Positions 8,457-16,987 of a stretch of 64,000 bases of DNA are shown here, piece after piece (positions within the stretch are counted from its first letter, which is position 1; every line of letters starts with the position of its first letter). Under the pieces are notes generated by a model. It was given only the letters and a program-made list of their open reading frames with translations. It was not told the DNA's origin and searched no databases. Location of the stretch: NCBI GenBank assembly GCA_002238415.1, contig MPMI01000001.1, positions 237,669 through 301,668 of the forward strand, read 5' to 3'. The position numbers and the translations under genes are program-made. Origin of the DNA: Desulfurellaceae bacterium bin18 (GTDB taxonomy: Bacteria > Desulfobacterota > Binatia > Bin18).

Positions 8457-9437
8457 TCAGACCGCTGCAAACTGTGCCACCAGCGCGGCGTTGGATTCCG
8501 CTTTCTCAAAAGCGGCTAACACTGCCTGGGTAGCCTCCACGGTCGGCATCGCGGCAACCTGACGGCGCAGCAAGCGGGCCATTTTGAGCGTATCGGTATC
8601 GAGCAGTTGCTCCTCTTTGCGGGTGCCTGAAGCCGCAATATCAATGGCTGGAAACAGCCGTCGGTCGGCCAAGCGCCGATCAAGCAGCAGCTCCATATTG
8701 CCCGTTCCCTTGAATTCCTGGGCAATGACCTCATCCATGCGGCTGCCCGTATCAACCAGACAGGTCGCCACGATGGTGAGTGAGCCACCCTCTTCAAGCT
8801 GCCGGGCGGCACCAAACAACCGTTTGGGGATTTCCAGCGCATTGGCATCGATACCGCCGCTCATCGTTCGGCCGGTAGCCGTATTGAGATTGTGGGCACG
8901 GCCCAGACGGGTCAGCGAGTCCAGGACAACGATCACATCCTTATCCTGCAAGGCGCTTTCCACCGCTCGCTCCAGGCACGCCGCGGCGGTCTCCAGGTGT
9001 TCTTCCAGCGAACGATCATTCGAAGACGCAAATATCTCGGCCGGGACGGCCCGGCGAAAGTCGGTCACCTCCTCGGGCCGTTCGTCAACCAGCAGGCTGT
9101 ACAAGATTGCTTGCGGAGCCCCGGCCGCCGCCGCCACGCACAAATCTTTCAAGAAGGTCGTCTTACCGGTTTTGGGCGGCGCCAAGATAATAGCGCGCTG
9201 GCCAAATCCAATCGGACAGAACACGTCCAGAATACGAATCGTCAGGGGCGTATCCGGCCCAACAAGCTCAATCTTCCGGTTGGGGGCTATGGGGACCCGA
9301 CTCTGAAATTCCTGCAGGGCGGCTGACGGCCCGGCCGGACCGGTCCGGCGTCCCCGCGGCCTGTTGTGGTCCTGATGATTCCGTCCCCTGGGCTGTGCCC
9401 TCCCGCCTCTCCCCCGCTGCCGCCTGTTCTTACTCAT
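8457..9437 (-). CDS. Rho termination factor ATPase lacking the cold-shock RNA-binding domain
   Basis: A 326-residue hexameric-helicase homologue of transcription terminator Rho. The ATPase core is fully conserved: P-loop APPKTGKT, catalytic Glu in DERPEEVT, Walker B VIVVLDSLTRL, Q-loop TMSGGIDANAL, R-loop DTGSRMDEVI and arginine finger SGTRKEE. The usual N-terminal helical domain and OB/cold-shock domain (about 130 residues) are absent. Instead the first ~45 residues are Arg/Gly/Pro/Gln-rich (RRQRGRGGRAQPRGR). The frame extends 23 codons upstream, but the ATG at 9437 follows AGGAG and is the better start. It is probably a paralogue rather than the housekeeping Rho, with RNA contacts through the basic tail. 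Confidence 0.82.
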   Translation of the reverse strand: MSKNRRQRGRGGRAQPRGRNHQDHNRPRGRRTGPAGPSAALQEFQSRVPIAPNRKIELVGPDTPLTIRILDVFCPIGFGQRAIILAPPKTGKTTFLKDLCVAAAAGAPQAILYSLLVDERPEEVTDFRRAVPAEIFASSNDRSLEEHLETAAACLERAVESALQDKDVIVVLDSLTRLGRAHNLNTATGRTMSGGIDANALEIPKRLFGAARQLEEGGSLTIVATCLVDTGSRMDEVIAQEFKGTGNMELLLDRRLADRRLFPAIDIAASGTRKEEQLLDTDTLKMARLLRRQVAAMPTVEATQAVLAAFEKAESNAALVAQFAAV

Positions 9438-9527
9438 GATGCTCCTATTGTTCCTGATCTCCACGCTGTCTACAAGCTCGGCCTGACTGCAAAACAGAGG
9501 CTGCAATCGGCTGACTGAGCAGGCGGA

Positions 9528-10352
9528 CTAACGCCCCCCCGCCCGTCGGCGTAGCCATTCTACACTCAGCATGAACAGCAAGGAGAAGGCGGTCAGCAGG
9601 GTCGCTACGGCCAGAATCGCCGGGCTGATCTGCTCACGGATGCCGGTCCACATCTGGCGCGGCACGGTGCGTTGTTCCAGACCGCCCATGAACAGTACCG
9701 TCACCACCTCGTCGAACGAAGTGGCAAAGGCGAAGACGGCCCCGGAAATCACGCCGGGGGCGATCAGCGGCAGCACGACGCGCCGAAAAGTTCGCAGCGG
9801 CCCGGCGCCCAGACTGGCCGCTGCACGATACAGGTTGGTGTCGAAGCCGGACAGCGTCGCGGTCACCGTAATCACTACAAACGGTGTGCCCAGCGTGGCG
9901 TGGGCCAGGATAAGCCCCAGATGGGTCTGGGTCAGGCCCAGGTTTGAGTAGAAGAAGAACATGCCCGCAGCCGAGATAATCACCGGGGTAATCATCGGCG
10001 AGATCAGCAGGCCCATGATCGCCGAGCGGCCCGGCAGGGCGGGATGCGTCAGCCCCAGGGCCGCCAGCGTACCCAGCGCGGTCGCCAGGACGGTGGCCGC
10101 CAGACCGATGAACAGGCTGTTGAGCAGGGCGTGCCTCCACTCCGGGTCGCCCATCACGTTCTGGTACCAGCGCAGCGAATAGGCCGCGGGTTCCAGACGC
10201 AGCATCCCCTCGGTAAAGGTGAAGTAGGGTTCGGCATTAAAGCTGAGCGGTATAATGACCACAATCGGCGCGATCAGAAACACGAACACCGCAGTGCAGA
10301 ACGCCAGATAGGCGGTCCGGCCCGCGCGCTCCCAGACTCCCTGTGGTCCCAT
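9528..10352 (-). CDS. potC: ABC transporter permease, PotC-like (spermidine/putrescine type)
   Basis: A 274-residue inner-membrane permease with six predicted helices and the EAA loop AASLGAGPLRTFRRVVLPLI. The sequence resembles the PotC half of polyamine or related opine/polyamine importers. It begins 1 base after the stop of the PotB-like gene, so it is last in a four-gene operon (ATPase, binding protein, PotB, PotC). The substrate is assigned from family only. Confidence 0.83.
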   Translation of the reverse strand: MGPQGVWERAGRTAYLAFCTAVFVFLIAPIVVIIPLSFNAEPYFTFTEGMLRLEPAAYSLRWYQNVMGDPEWRHALLNSLFIGLAATVLATALGTLAALGLTHPALPGRSAIMGLLISPMITPVIISAAGMFFFYSNLGLTQTHLGLILAHATLGTPFVVITVTATLSGFDTNLYRAAASLGAGPLRTFRRVVLPLIAPGVISGAVFAFATSFDEVVTVLFMGGLEQRTVPRQMWTGIREQISPAILAVATLLTAFSLLFMLSVEWLRRRAGGR

Positions 10353-10353
10353 T

Positions 10354-11556
10354 TCAGCCCAGCCTCATCCGCTCAATGCCCACCAGGCGGTCGTACACCA
10401 GATACAGCACCAGCACGAAGGCCAGCAGCAGGCCGCCGATTGCCGCGGCCAGCCCCCAGTTCAAGGAACTCTGCATATGGTAGGCGATCATATTGGAAAT
10501 GAGCTGGCCGCTCCGGCCGCCGACCAGAGCGGGCGTGATGTAATAGCCGATCGCCAGGATAAAGACCAACAGCGCGCCGGCGCCAACGCCGGGGAGGGTC
10601 TGAGGCCAGTAGACCCGCCAAAATGCCTGGACCGCACTCGCGCCCAGCGAAGCCGCCGCGCTCATATGCAGCCGCGGAATGGTGCGCATGACCGCGTACA
10701 GCGGCAGCACCATGAAGGGCAGCAGGACGTGGGTCATGGCGACCATGGTGCCGGTCATATTGTAGATCATGGCCAGCCGGCCGTCGTCGGCGATCAGACC
10801 CAGCGCGACGAGGGTGCTGTTGATCACCCCCTGGGTCTGGAGCAGGACGATCCAGGCGGTCGTGCGCACCAGCAGGGAGGTCCAGAATGGCACCAGCACC
10901 AGCAGCAGCAGGAGATTCGCCCGGCGCGACGGAGCATGGGCGATCAGATAGGCGACCGGATAGCCGAGCAGCAGGCACAGTCCTGTCAGACTCAGGCTCA
11001 CGACCAGGGTGCGCCACAGGAGGGGTAGATAGACGCGATACTCGTCCGGGCGCGAAGCGATGCGCCCGTCGCTGCGGCGTTCCAGGTCCAGGGCGTGCAA
11101 ATAGTGGCGCGCGGTGAAGCGCTCGCCGGCGTACCGAATCGCATGCCAGGTTTGTACATCGTCCCAGGCCGCGTGGATGCCGATCAGCGTGTCGCGCCAC
11201 GACGAACCCTGCGCGTCGCGTACGCGTCGCGCCGTGCGGGTGATGACACTCCGCAGTCCGCCGTGCACGCGGTTGATACGGGTGGCGACCCGTCCCAGAG
11301 TGCGCTCCTGACGCGCCGTACGCAGCTCAATGGCGAGCATCTCGAATACCGGCTCGGGTGGGATGTGCACGCCGTCCCAATCCTGCAACAGATTCAGGGT
11401 TTCGGGCAGTGCATCGGACACCACCGGGTCATACACGCTGCGCGACAGCATGGTCGCCAGCGGCGCAACGAAGGTCAGCCCGATAAAGGCGACCAGAGGC
11501 AGGACCAGCCCCACGGCGCGGAGCTGTGGACCGAAAATTTTTAACGAGCCAGCCAT
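10354..11556 (-). CDS. potB: ABC transporter permease, PotB-like
   Basis: A 400-residue permease with an N-terminal helix, a long periplasmic insert (about residues 40-200, rich in Arg) and then the five-helix permease core with EAA loop AASLGASAVQAFWRVYWPQT. The large periplasmic insertion is longer than in E. coli PotB but common in the polyamine/opine PotB-like group. The ATG at 11556 overlaps the end of the binding-protein gene by 16 bases. A start at 11598 would enlarge the overlap and add a charged leader, so it is less likely. Confidence 0.8.
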   Translation of the reverse strand: MAGSLKIFGPQLRAVGLVLPLVAFIGLTFVAPLATMLSRSVYDPVVSDALPETLNLLQDWDGVHIPPEPVFEMLAIELRTARQERTLGRVATRINRVHGGLRSVITRTARRVRDAQGSSWRDTLIGIHAAWDDVQTWHAIRYAGERFTARHYLHALDLERRSDGRIASRPDEYRVYLPLLWRTLVVSLSLTGLCLLLGYPVAYLIAHAPSRRANLLLLLVLVPFWTSLLVRTTAWIVLLQTQGVINSTLVALGLIADDGRLAMIYNMTGTMVAMTHVLLPFMVLPLYAVMRTIPRLHMSAAASLGASAVQAFWRVYWPQTLPGVGAGALLVFILAIGYYITPALVGGRSGQLISNMIAYHMQSSLNWGLAAAIGGLLLAFVLVLYLVYDRLVGIERMRLG

Positions 11557-12656
11557 GCGCTGAAGCGCTCGTTCATCTCGTCGCCGTGATCTCTCCACCA
11601 GCGCCAGTCGTGGGTCAGGGCGCGGGCGACGTTTGCCGGGCTGTTCGGCATATGCGGCTGCATGTCCACCCCGGTTTCGAGATGGGTAGTAATCAGGGCC
11701 GTGCCCGACTTCCGGGCAGGACTATAGGCGATATAGCGTCCGACCGCAGCCAGGGACTCAGTCCGCGTTGCAAAGGTGAGGAACCTCCGTGCCGCTTCCA
11801 AATTGGGCGTACCGGCGACAATACCGAGAATGCCATGGTCCAGCACCTGGCCGTCCCAGACAATCACAAAGGGTTGGTTTTCCAGGACCTGGGCGTTAAA
11901 GATGCGGCCGTTATAAGCAGTGCTCATCACGACCTCGCCGTCGGCCAGCATCTGCGGTGGCTGTGCCCCGGCTTCCCACCAGACGATGTCGTCCTTGATC
12001 GTGTCGAGCTTACGATATGCCCGGGCCACTCCCTCCGGCGTGTCCAGCGTCGCATACACCTGATCCACGGGCACGCCGTCGGCCAGCAGTGCGAACTCCA
12101 GATTGACCAGCGGACTGCGGCGCATGCCGCGGCGGCCGGGGAATTTCTCCAGGTCGAAAAAGTCCCCGATCGTGGTCGGTTTGGGGCCGGGAATATGCGT
12201 GGGGCTATAGGCATACACCGTGGAGTAGAACAGCATGCCGACGCCGCACTCGGTCAGCATATCGGGGAAGAAATCGTCCACCGCGGGGGTCCCGTCCGGC
12301 GCCGGGGGCAGGTCGATGCCGGCGATGGGTTCGAGCAGCCCCTCGTCACAACCCCGCGCCGCGTCAGCCATCTCCAGATCAACCAGGTCCCAGTAGACCT
12401 TACCGGTCTCCACTTGCGCCCGGATTTGGGCCAGGCCGCCATTATAGGATTCCAGGCGAACGGTGATGCCCGTCTCCGCAGTGAAGGGCTCGTGATACGC
12501 CTTCTGGCAGGCACGGGCGTAGGAGCCTCCCCAGGATACCACGGTGAGCGATTCGCTACCGGCGGCCGGGCGGCTCCAACTCAGCGTTGCCAGCAAAACG
12601 ATTGCCGCGACGTTAATCATCGGGCGGATTCGGCTGCGATGTAGGCGGGATGTCAT
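11541..12656 (-). CDS. potD: ABC transporter substrate-binding protein, PotD-like
   Basis: A 371-residue exported binding protein. The N-terminus has basic residues followed by a hydrophobic core (NVAAIVLLATLSWS) and an Ala-x-Ala-like cleavage region near residue 33, consistent with a Sec signal peptide. The mature part has the SLTVVSWGGSYA opening and the WDLVDLEMADAARGCDEG and WEAGAQPPQMLADGEVVMSTAYNGR segments of polyamine-type binding proteins. It lies between the ATPase and permease genes. A palindromic element at 12671-12724 separates it from potA. Confidence 0.83.
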   Translation of the reverse strand: MTSRLHRSRIRPMINVAAIVLLATLSWSRPAAGSESLTVVSWGGSYARACQKAYHEPFTAETGITVRLESYNGGLAQIRAQVETGKVYWDLVDLEMADAARGCDEGLLEPIAGIDLPPAPDGTPAVDDFFPDMLTECGVGMLFYSTVYAYSPTHIPGPKPTTIGDFFDLEKFPGRRGMRRSPLVNLEFALLADGVPVDQVYATLDTPEGVARAYRKLDTIKDDIVWWEAGAQPPQMLADGEVVMSTAYNGRIFNAQVLENQPFVIVWDGQVLDHGILGIVAGTPNLEAARRFLTFATRTESLAAVGRYIAYSPARKSGTALITTHLETGVDMQPHMPNSPANVARALTHDWRWWRDHGDEMNERFSAWLAR

Positions 12657-12670
12657 GCTGTTTACTCCTC

Positions 12671-12724
12671 AAAGAGTAAACGTGTCCAGCATTTCATGTC
12701 TATTGGAGAACACGTTCACTCTTT
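12671..12724. repeat. Palindromic element copy 2 (over potA stop codon)
   Basis: Inverted repeat with 15-bp arms (AAAGAGTAAACGTGT and ACACGTTCACTCTTT, one mismatch) separated by 24 bases containing TCTATTGGAGA. The right arm contains the minus-strand TGA of potA. Arms, spacer length and part of the spacer match the element at 2329-2382. Within this operon the hairpin could attenuate transcription from potA into potD, raising or lowering binding-protein expression. Confidence 0.7.
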
Positions 12725-13816
12725 CTCATCCGGGGCCATGGCCCGGCAATCGATCGGTGTCCAGCCGATCTGGATTCGGTCTCCCTCCAGAACGGCGCCG
12801 TGACCGACGGTATTCGGAATCTTGATGATGAAGTCCGTGCTGCCACACACAGCCACCCGCAGGCGCAGGTGATCGCCCAGGAAGGTAATGTCCTCGATAC
12901 TGGCCTCAAACCTGTTGCTGTACAGCTCCGGCTTGGGCGCGAGGCAGACCCGTTCCGGGCGGATGGCCAGGGTGACCGGGTCACCCGGTTTACACGGCCC
13001 GACCTGGAAGGCTTGGACGATTTGGTCACCGGCCTCGACCCGCGAGATATCGTGCTCAACACTGAGGACCCGTCCGTGCAGCAGATTATTTTCACCAATG
13101 AAGCTGGCAACGAACGGGCGTTCCGGCTCTTCGTACAATGTCTCCGGCAGGGCAACCTGCTCAATACGGCCGCGGCGAAAGACGGCGACCCGATCCGACA
13201 GCACCATCGCCTCTTGCTGGTCATGGGTGACGTAGACGACCGTGACCCCCAGGCTGCGCTGTATGCGCCGAATCTCATACTGCATTTCTTCGCGTAACCG
13301 ACGGTCAAGGGCGCCGAGCGGCTCATCCATCAGCACCAGGCTGGGCTCAAACACCAAGGCGCGGGCAATGGCTACGCGCTGCTGCTGACCGCCGGACAAC
13401 TCGGTGGGCCGCCGGTCCTCAAGGCCCTCCAGGCGCACGAGTTGCAGTGCCCGCCGGACGCGCTCTCGACGCTGCTGCGGATCGATCCCGCGCACTTCGA
13501 GCGGAAATACCAAATTGCCGCCCACCGTCATATGCGGAAACAGCGCATAGTTCTGAAAAACCACGCCAATACCGCGCTTGCGCGGTGGCAGATCGTGCAC
13601 CGAACGCCCACGGATGCGGATGGTCCCCGAAGTGGGCGCTTCAAAGCCGGCCAGCATCATCAGGCAGGTGGTCTTGCCCGAGCCGGAGGCCCCCAGCAGG
13701 GTCAGAAACTCCCCTTCGTCTACGGTCAGGTCCAGGTCACGCACGACCTGGACTCGGCCGTCGTAGCTCTTACACACCCGCTCGAATTCGACGTGGGCGT
13801 TATGGGTTGAAGCCAT
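12716..13816 (-). CDS. potA: ABC transporter ATP-binding protein, PotA-like
   Basis: A 366-residue ATPase of the polyamine/iron/sulfate importer group: Walker A GASGSGKT, Q-loop VFQNYALFPH, signature LSGGQQQR, Walker B LVLMDEPLGALD and H-loop VTHDQ, followed by a C-terminal TOBE domain (after about residue 280). It is the first gene of the minus-strand operon. Its last codons, KE-stop, lie in the palindromic element shared with the HAD gene. Confidence 0.88.
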   Translation of the reverse strand: MASTHNAHVEFERVCKSYDGRVQVVRDLDLTVDEGEFLTLLGASGSGKTTCLMMLAGFEAPTSGTIRIRGRSVHDLPPRKRGIGVVFQNYALFPHMTVGGNLVFPLEVRGIDPQQRRERVRRALQLVRLEGLEDRRPTELSGGQQQRVAIARALVFEPSLVLMDEPLGALDRRLREEMQYEIRRIQRSLGVTVVYVTHDQQEAMVLSDRVAVFRRGRIEQVALPETLYEEPERPFVASFIGENNLLHGRVLSVEHDISRVEAGDQIVQAFQVGPCKPGDPVTLAIRPERVCLAPKPELYSNRFEASIEDITFLGDHLRLRVAVCGSTDFIIKIPNTVGHGAVLEGDRIQIGWTPIDCRAMAPDEKE

Positions 13817-13829
13817 GTTGATCCTGTGT

Positions 13830-13859
13830 GGCTGTCCGGGCCTACAGCTACGGACAGCC
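13830..13859 (-). terminator. Hairpin between MFS gene and potA
   Basis: Perfect 9-bp inverted repeat GGCTGTCCG / CGGACAGCC around a 12-base loop, in the 90-base gap between the end of the MFS gene and the start of potA. It lacks a T tract, so it could equally be a 5' regulatory hairpin for the transport operon. Confidence 0.4.
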
Positions 13860-13906
13860 AGTCTCTTCTAAATGGCAGGTATCCTGACGTATTCGAGCGA
13901 GTGGTG

Positions 13907-15226
13907 TCAAGTTCGGTACGCTGAAGTGTCGCCGGGTGGCTCTGTCTGCTGGCCTGTTCTGATACCGCGTGGTTCGTTCACCGTCAGCAGCAGCAAGCCG
14001 CCAACGACAAAAAATCCGACCACCGTGGCCATGCCCAGGCGTTGACTACCTGTCGCCTCGGTTACTATGCCCAGTAACAGAGGACCGGCAAAGGTAGTAA
14101 TCTTACCGGAAAAGGCGAACAGGCCGAAAAAGGCGGCGGAGTGCTGCTCCGGTATGAAGCGGGACATCAGTGTGCGGCTGGCCGACTGATTCGGTCCCAC
14201 AAACAGCCCCAGGCTCAGGCCGGCCAGCCACAGCCAGCCGACGCTGGGTGCCCAGACCGCCAGCAGGCTGCACACTGTCAGCGCTATCAGCGTCACCAGG
14301 ATGGTACGCTTGCCGCCCAGCCGGTCGTCCACAAAGCCAAACAGGCCGGCGCCGATACCGGCCGTCACGTTGAGGGCGATACCAAACTGAATGACCTCCG
14401 GCAGGCTCATCCCGAACGTGCCGGCCGCGTAGATACCGCCGAAGGCGAAAATGGTGACCAGCCCGTCGTTATACAAGAGCCGGGCGGCCAGCAGCCGGGT
14501 AACGTCTGGATAGTGACGCAGCCGCCCGAACGCGCGACTCAGCTCACGGTAGGCTCCCATACGGGGAGAGGCCGGACCGCTCCCGGACGGCTGACGCGGG
14601 GCGAACATGAACAGCGGCAGACTGAACAGCGCGAACCATCCGGCCGCCAGCAGGCAGACTGCCCGGTAGTTGAGACCGGCCTCGGTGCTGATGCCGAACA
14701 AGGGCTGCTCGCGCGCCAGCACGGCCAGGGCCAGGACGAGGCTCAGCAGGCCGCCGGCATAGCCCAACCCCCAGGCCCAGCCCGACAACCGGCCGACCCG
14801 CTCGGCCGGGACCAGTTCGGGCAGAAAAGCGTTGTAGAATACTGTGCTCAACTCGAATGCGACATTGGCGACCACGAACAGGGACAGCGCCATCAGTCCG
14901 GCCCAGGCCAGATCCGGGTGTACGCCGGTCATCCCCGCACTGGCCACGCAGCACACCAGGGTACACACCCCCAGACAGGTCAGCCGCCGGCCGCTACGGT
15001 CGGCCAGTGCGCCGAGCGGTGGGGCCAGTACTGCCACCAGCACGCCGCTCAGACCGACCGCACGCGACCACTGCGCCGTACCGGTCACCTCGTCCGCGGC
15101 AATGGCGGTCGTGAAATACGTGGCGTAGACAAAAGTCACCACCAGGGTGGCGAATGCCGAGTTGGCCCAGTCGAACATCGCCCAAGCGGCCAATGTCCGT
15201 CGGGGCTGGGCGCGGGTGGCTTGCAT
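13907..15226 (-). CDS. MFS transporter, UMF1/ATG22-like
   Basis: A 439-residue 12-helix major facilitator protein. The N-terminal AWAMFDWANSAFATLV is diagnostic of the UMF1/Atg22-like family, followed by the motif-A loop GALADRSGRR and the second-half loop FVDDRLGGKRT. The tail after about residue 420 is hydrophilic. UMF1 proteins are efflux or amino-acid permease candidates without a firm substrate. It is transcribed in the same direction as the potA operon and may share its transcript. Confidence 0.82.
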   Translation of the reverse strand: MQATRAQPRRTLAAWAMFDWANSAFATLVVTFVYATYFTTAIAADEVTGTAQWSRAVGLSGVLVAVLAPPLGALADRSGRRLTCLGVCTLVCCVASAGMTGVHPDLAWAGLMALSLFVVANVAFELSTVFYNAFLPELVPAERVGRLSGWAWGLGYAGGLLSLVLALAVLAREQPLFGISTEAGLNYRAVCLLAAGWFALFSLPLFMFAPRQPSGSGPASPRMGAYRELSRAFGRLRHYPDVTRLLAARLLYNDGLVTIFAFGGIYAAGTFGMSLPEVIQFGIALNVTAGIGAGLFGFVDDRLGGKRTILVTLIALTVCSLLAVWAPSVGWLWLAGLSLGLFVGPNQSASRTLMSRFIPEQHSAAFFGLFAFSGKITTFAGPLLLGIVTEATGSQRLGMATVVGFFVVGGLLLLTVNEPRGIRTGQQTEPPGDTSAYRT

Positions 15227-15337
15227 GACCGGTCACATAGCAGGGAGCCGGCGCTGTGGCGAGGCTGATGAATGACTCGACCTTATGACAAATTCCGACT
15301 AGTCTACCAATAGTCTGAAGTTCTGAAGGTCTGTTTC

Positions 15338-15511
15338 ATGCCTAGAATCGGCGCTTCTGAAGCGAAAACCCACCTGCCGAAGCTGTTACGACGCGTTCAG
15401 GCGGGAGAGCGATTCATCATCACCGAGCATAATCGGCCCGTGGCCGAGTTGATTCCTTTTCATTGGCAAAGTGCTACTGACTGCCACGCGACGGGGCCAA
15501 ATCCGTGTTGA
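15338..15511 (+). pseudogene. Phd/YefM-type antitoxin, truncated by deletion
   Basis: The first ~42 residues (MPRIGASEAKTHLPKLLRRV, then GERFIITEHNRPVAELIPF) are a typical Phd/YefM antitoxin N-terminus that binds DNA. After this point the frame runs out of register into VapC-coding DNA and ends at codon 58, so the toxin-neutralising C-terminus is missing. The junction near 15460-15471 appears to be a deletion joining antitoxin to toxin. The product may still bind its operator. Confidence 0.65.
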
Positions 15512-15746
15512 CGAGTGGCCGGAGATTCGCGCGAATCTTGGGGCATTGCCCATTGAAATCGACCCGGTGACGACATCCCGTGCGTGGGGTGTGTCGCTGG
15601 AACTGGCACAGGAGCGCCAGCTTTCCGTCTACGATGCGATGTATCTGGAACTCGCCATGCGGCTGCAATTACCGCTCGCTACGCTGGACCGCGCGCTCCG
15701 TAACGCGGCACAAGCCGTGGGCATTGAACCGCCGCCGGTCAAGTAG
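15471..15746 (+). pseudogene. VapC-type PIN-domain toxin, N-terminus deleted
   Basis: The reading frame resembles the middle and C-terminal half of VapC: LLTATRRGQIRVDEW, then LSVYDAMYLELAMRLQLPLATLDRALRNAA, with the YDA and TLD acidic residues of the PIN active site. The N-terminal strand with the first catalytic Asp (DTS region) is absent. It lies in a different frame from the antitoxin fragment and overlaps it, consistent with one internal deletion of the vapBC pair. Nuclease activity is unlikely. Confidence 0.68.
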
Positions 15747-15753
15747 TCTTCCA

Positions 15754-15783
15754 CGGTCTATCCCCGCGTGTACGGGGGAACCG
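15754..15783. repeat. Solitary type I-E-like CRISPR repeat
   Basis: A 30-base sequence beginning CGGTCTATCCCCGC and ending CGGGGGAACCG, with an imperfect dyad CCCCG...CGGGG. It resembles the reverse complement of type I-E CRISPR repeats (CGGTTTATCCCCGC...GGGGAAC) with a few substitutions and one extra G. No second copy, spacer array or cas gene is visible in the window, so this is an orphan or degenerate repeat, or a chance hairpin. Confidence 0.4.
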
Positions 15784-15993
15784 ATACCGGACGACGGCCC
15801 GCTCGCCCGCCCCTCAGAAGGCACCACCCCACCGAGGGACCCTATAGATACATCTCAGAAACCCAGGTTTCCGAACCTTCCTGGGCACTCCGGAGTCGTG
15901 CCAGGCTCTGAAAACATAGGTCCTTTACCCTTCGGCCAGGCGCCGCCCGAGACGGCGGTTGCTATTCGGACACTCCTGTCCTATCATAGCAGG

Positions 15994-16204
15994 GTCAAAG
16001 GCCGGGAATTCATTAAGCGGGTGAGCGAGCTGGGCGTAGCGCGTGCCCGTTCGGGTGGAAGCCAAACGCGGCAAGGGGAGCCATATCACGCTCTACTACG
16101 GCCCACGGAAGACGACCGTCAAAGACCTCCGCAAGGAGGTCGCGCCGGGTCTCCTGTCCGCCATGATCCGTCAGCTTGGCCTCACCCGCCGCGATTTGCG
16201 GTGA
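15994..16204 (+). pseudogene. hicA: hicA mRNA interferase toxin, frameshifted
   Basis: The N-terminal part VKGREFIKRVSELGVA reads in one frame. The C-terminal part VRVEAKRGKGSHITLYYG, then KEVAPGLLSAMIRQLGL, reads in another, with the shift near 16035-16045. Together they match HicA, including the catalytic His in GKGSH. The start codon is also degraded (GTC where ATG is expected). The toxin is therefore probably inactive, while hicB 20 bases downstream is intact. Confidence 0.72.
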
Positions 16205-16223
16205 GAGTGCAAAGGAGCGTCGC

Positions 16224-16652
16224 ATGCAGTTCCGCTATCCCGCCCAGCTTCAGCCTGACGGCTCGGGTGCCATTGTCGTCTCGTTTCGGGACCTCCCGGA
16301 GTGTCTCACGTCAGGGGCTGACGAGGCCGAGGCCCGGAAGGAAGCGGGCGATGCGCTGGAGGAAGCCATCGCTGGCCGCATTGACGACGCCGAACCGGTC
16401 CCCGTGCCGAGCCGGGTGCGGGCCGGCGAGCGGCTCATTGCCGTGCCCCCCGACATGGCGGCCAAGGCCGCGTTCGTCCTCGCCTTCCGTGCCAGCGGGC
16501 TGTCCCGGCTCGCCGTGGCCCAGCGCCTTGGCGTCAATGAAAAAGTGGTCCGGCGGTGGCTCGACCCACGTCACCACACGGCGGCCACCCGTCTGCACAC
16601 GGCGTTGCGGGCGTTCGGCCAGGAACTCATTGTGGTGTCTCGGACGGCATAA
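16224..16652 (+). CDS. hicB: HicB-family antitoxin
   Basis: A 142-residue antitoxin: partial RNase-H-fold HicB domain (FRYPAQLQPDGSGAIVVSF, then DLPECLTSGADEAEARKEAGDAL) and a C-terminal helix-turn-helix (LSRLAVAQRLGVNEKVVRRW) for operator binding. The ATG at 16224 follows AAAGGAG. Its toxin partner upstream is frameshifted, so HicB now stands as an orphan antitoxin and possible repressor. Confidence 0.84.
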   Translation: MQFRYPAQLQPDGSGAIVVSFRDLPECLTSGADEAEARKEAGDALEEAIAGRIDDAEPVPVPSRVRAGERLIAVPPDMAAKAAFVLAFRASGLSRLAVAQRLGVNEKVVRRWLDPRHHTAATRLHTALRAFGQELIVVSRTA

Positions 16653-16987
16653 TGAACACGCCCGATGCGGGGCGTGCCTCCGTGCCAGCGGGCGCCGAGC
16701 AAGTTTAACGGAAACCATCTTATCCGACGCAACACACGCGGGTCAGGCGGGCGGGCCGGAACGGTTCTGGATCGCCTAATTATGCCCTCCCGAATCCTAT
16801 CCATGTCTTCCGATAAGGCCCATTATCAGACGGAGCAGAATCAGACGGAGCAGACGTGCGTAGTTTTAAGGATATCTCCTTCTCAGGAGTAGTCTGATAT
16901 AGCACTACCGTGCTAATCCAGTTCTCCTCGTTAAGGAGGGGGCAATTAAGCGAGAATCCCCAAGAATGAGGGCAGGAGAAAAGAGAG
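16653..16987. other. Gene-free interval
   Basis: 335 bases without a convincing gene. It holds a 13-base direct repeat TCAGACGGAGCAG (16826 and 16841) and short purine-rich stretches. I see no RNA gene or clear promoter. Confidence 0.5.

Noticed and set aside
11526..12644. 372-codon plus-strand frame opposite the PotD-like gene
   Set aside because: The antisense frame has a signal peptide and binding-protein motifs. This one is a GC-rich shadow.
14141..15268. Long open frame on the plus strand opposite the MFS gene
   Set aside because: Gln/Gly/Pro-rich translation without family resemblance. The minus-strand frame is a clear UMF1 transporter.
15580..16779. 399-codon frame running across the toxin-antitoxin debris
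   Set aside because: It strings together shadow sequence, part of hicA and the antisense of hicB. It is not a gene.
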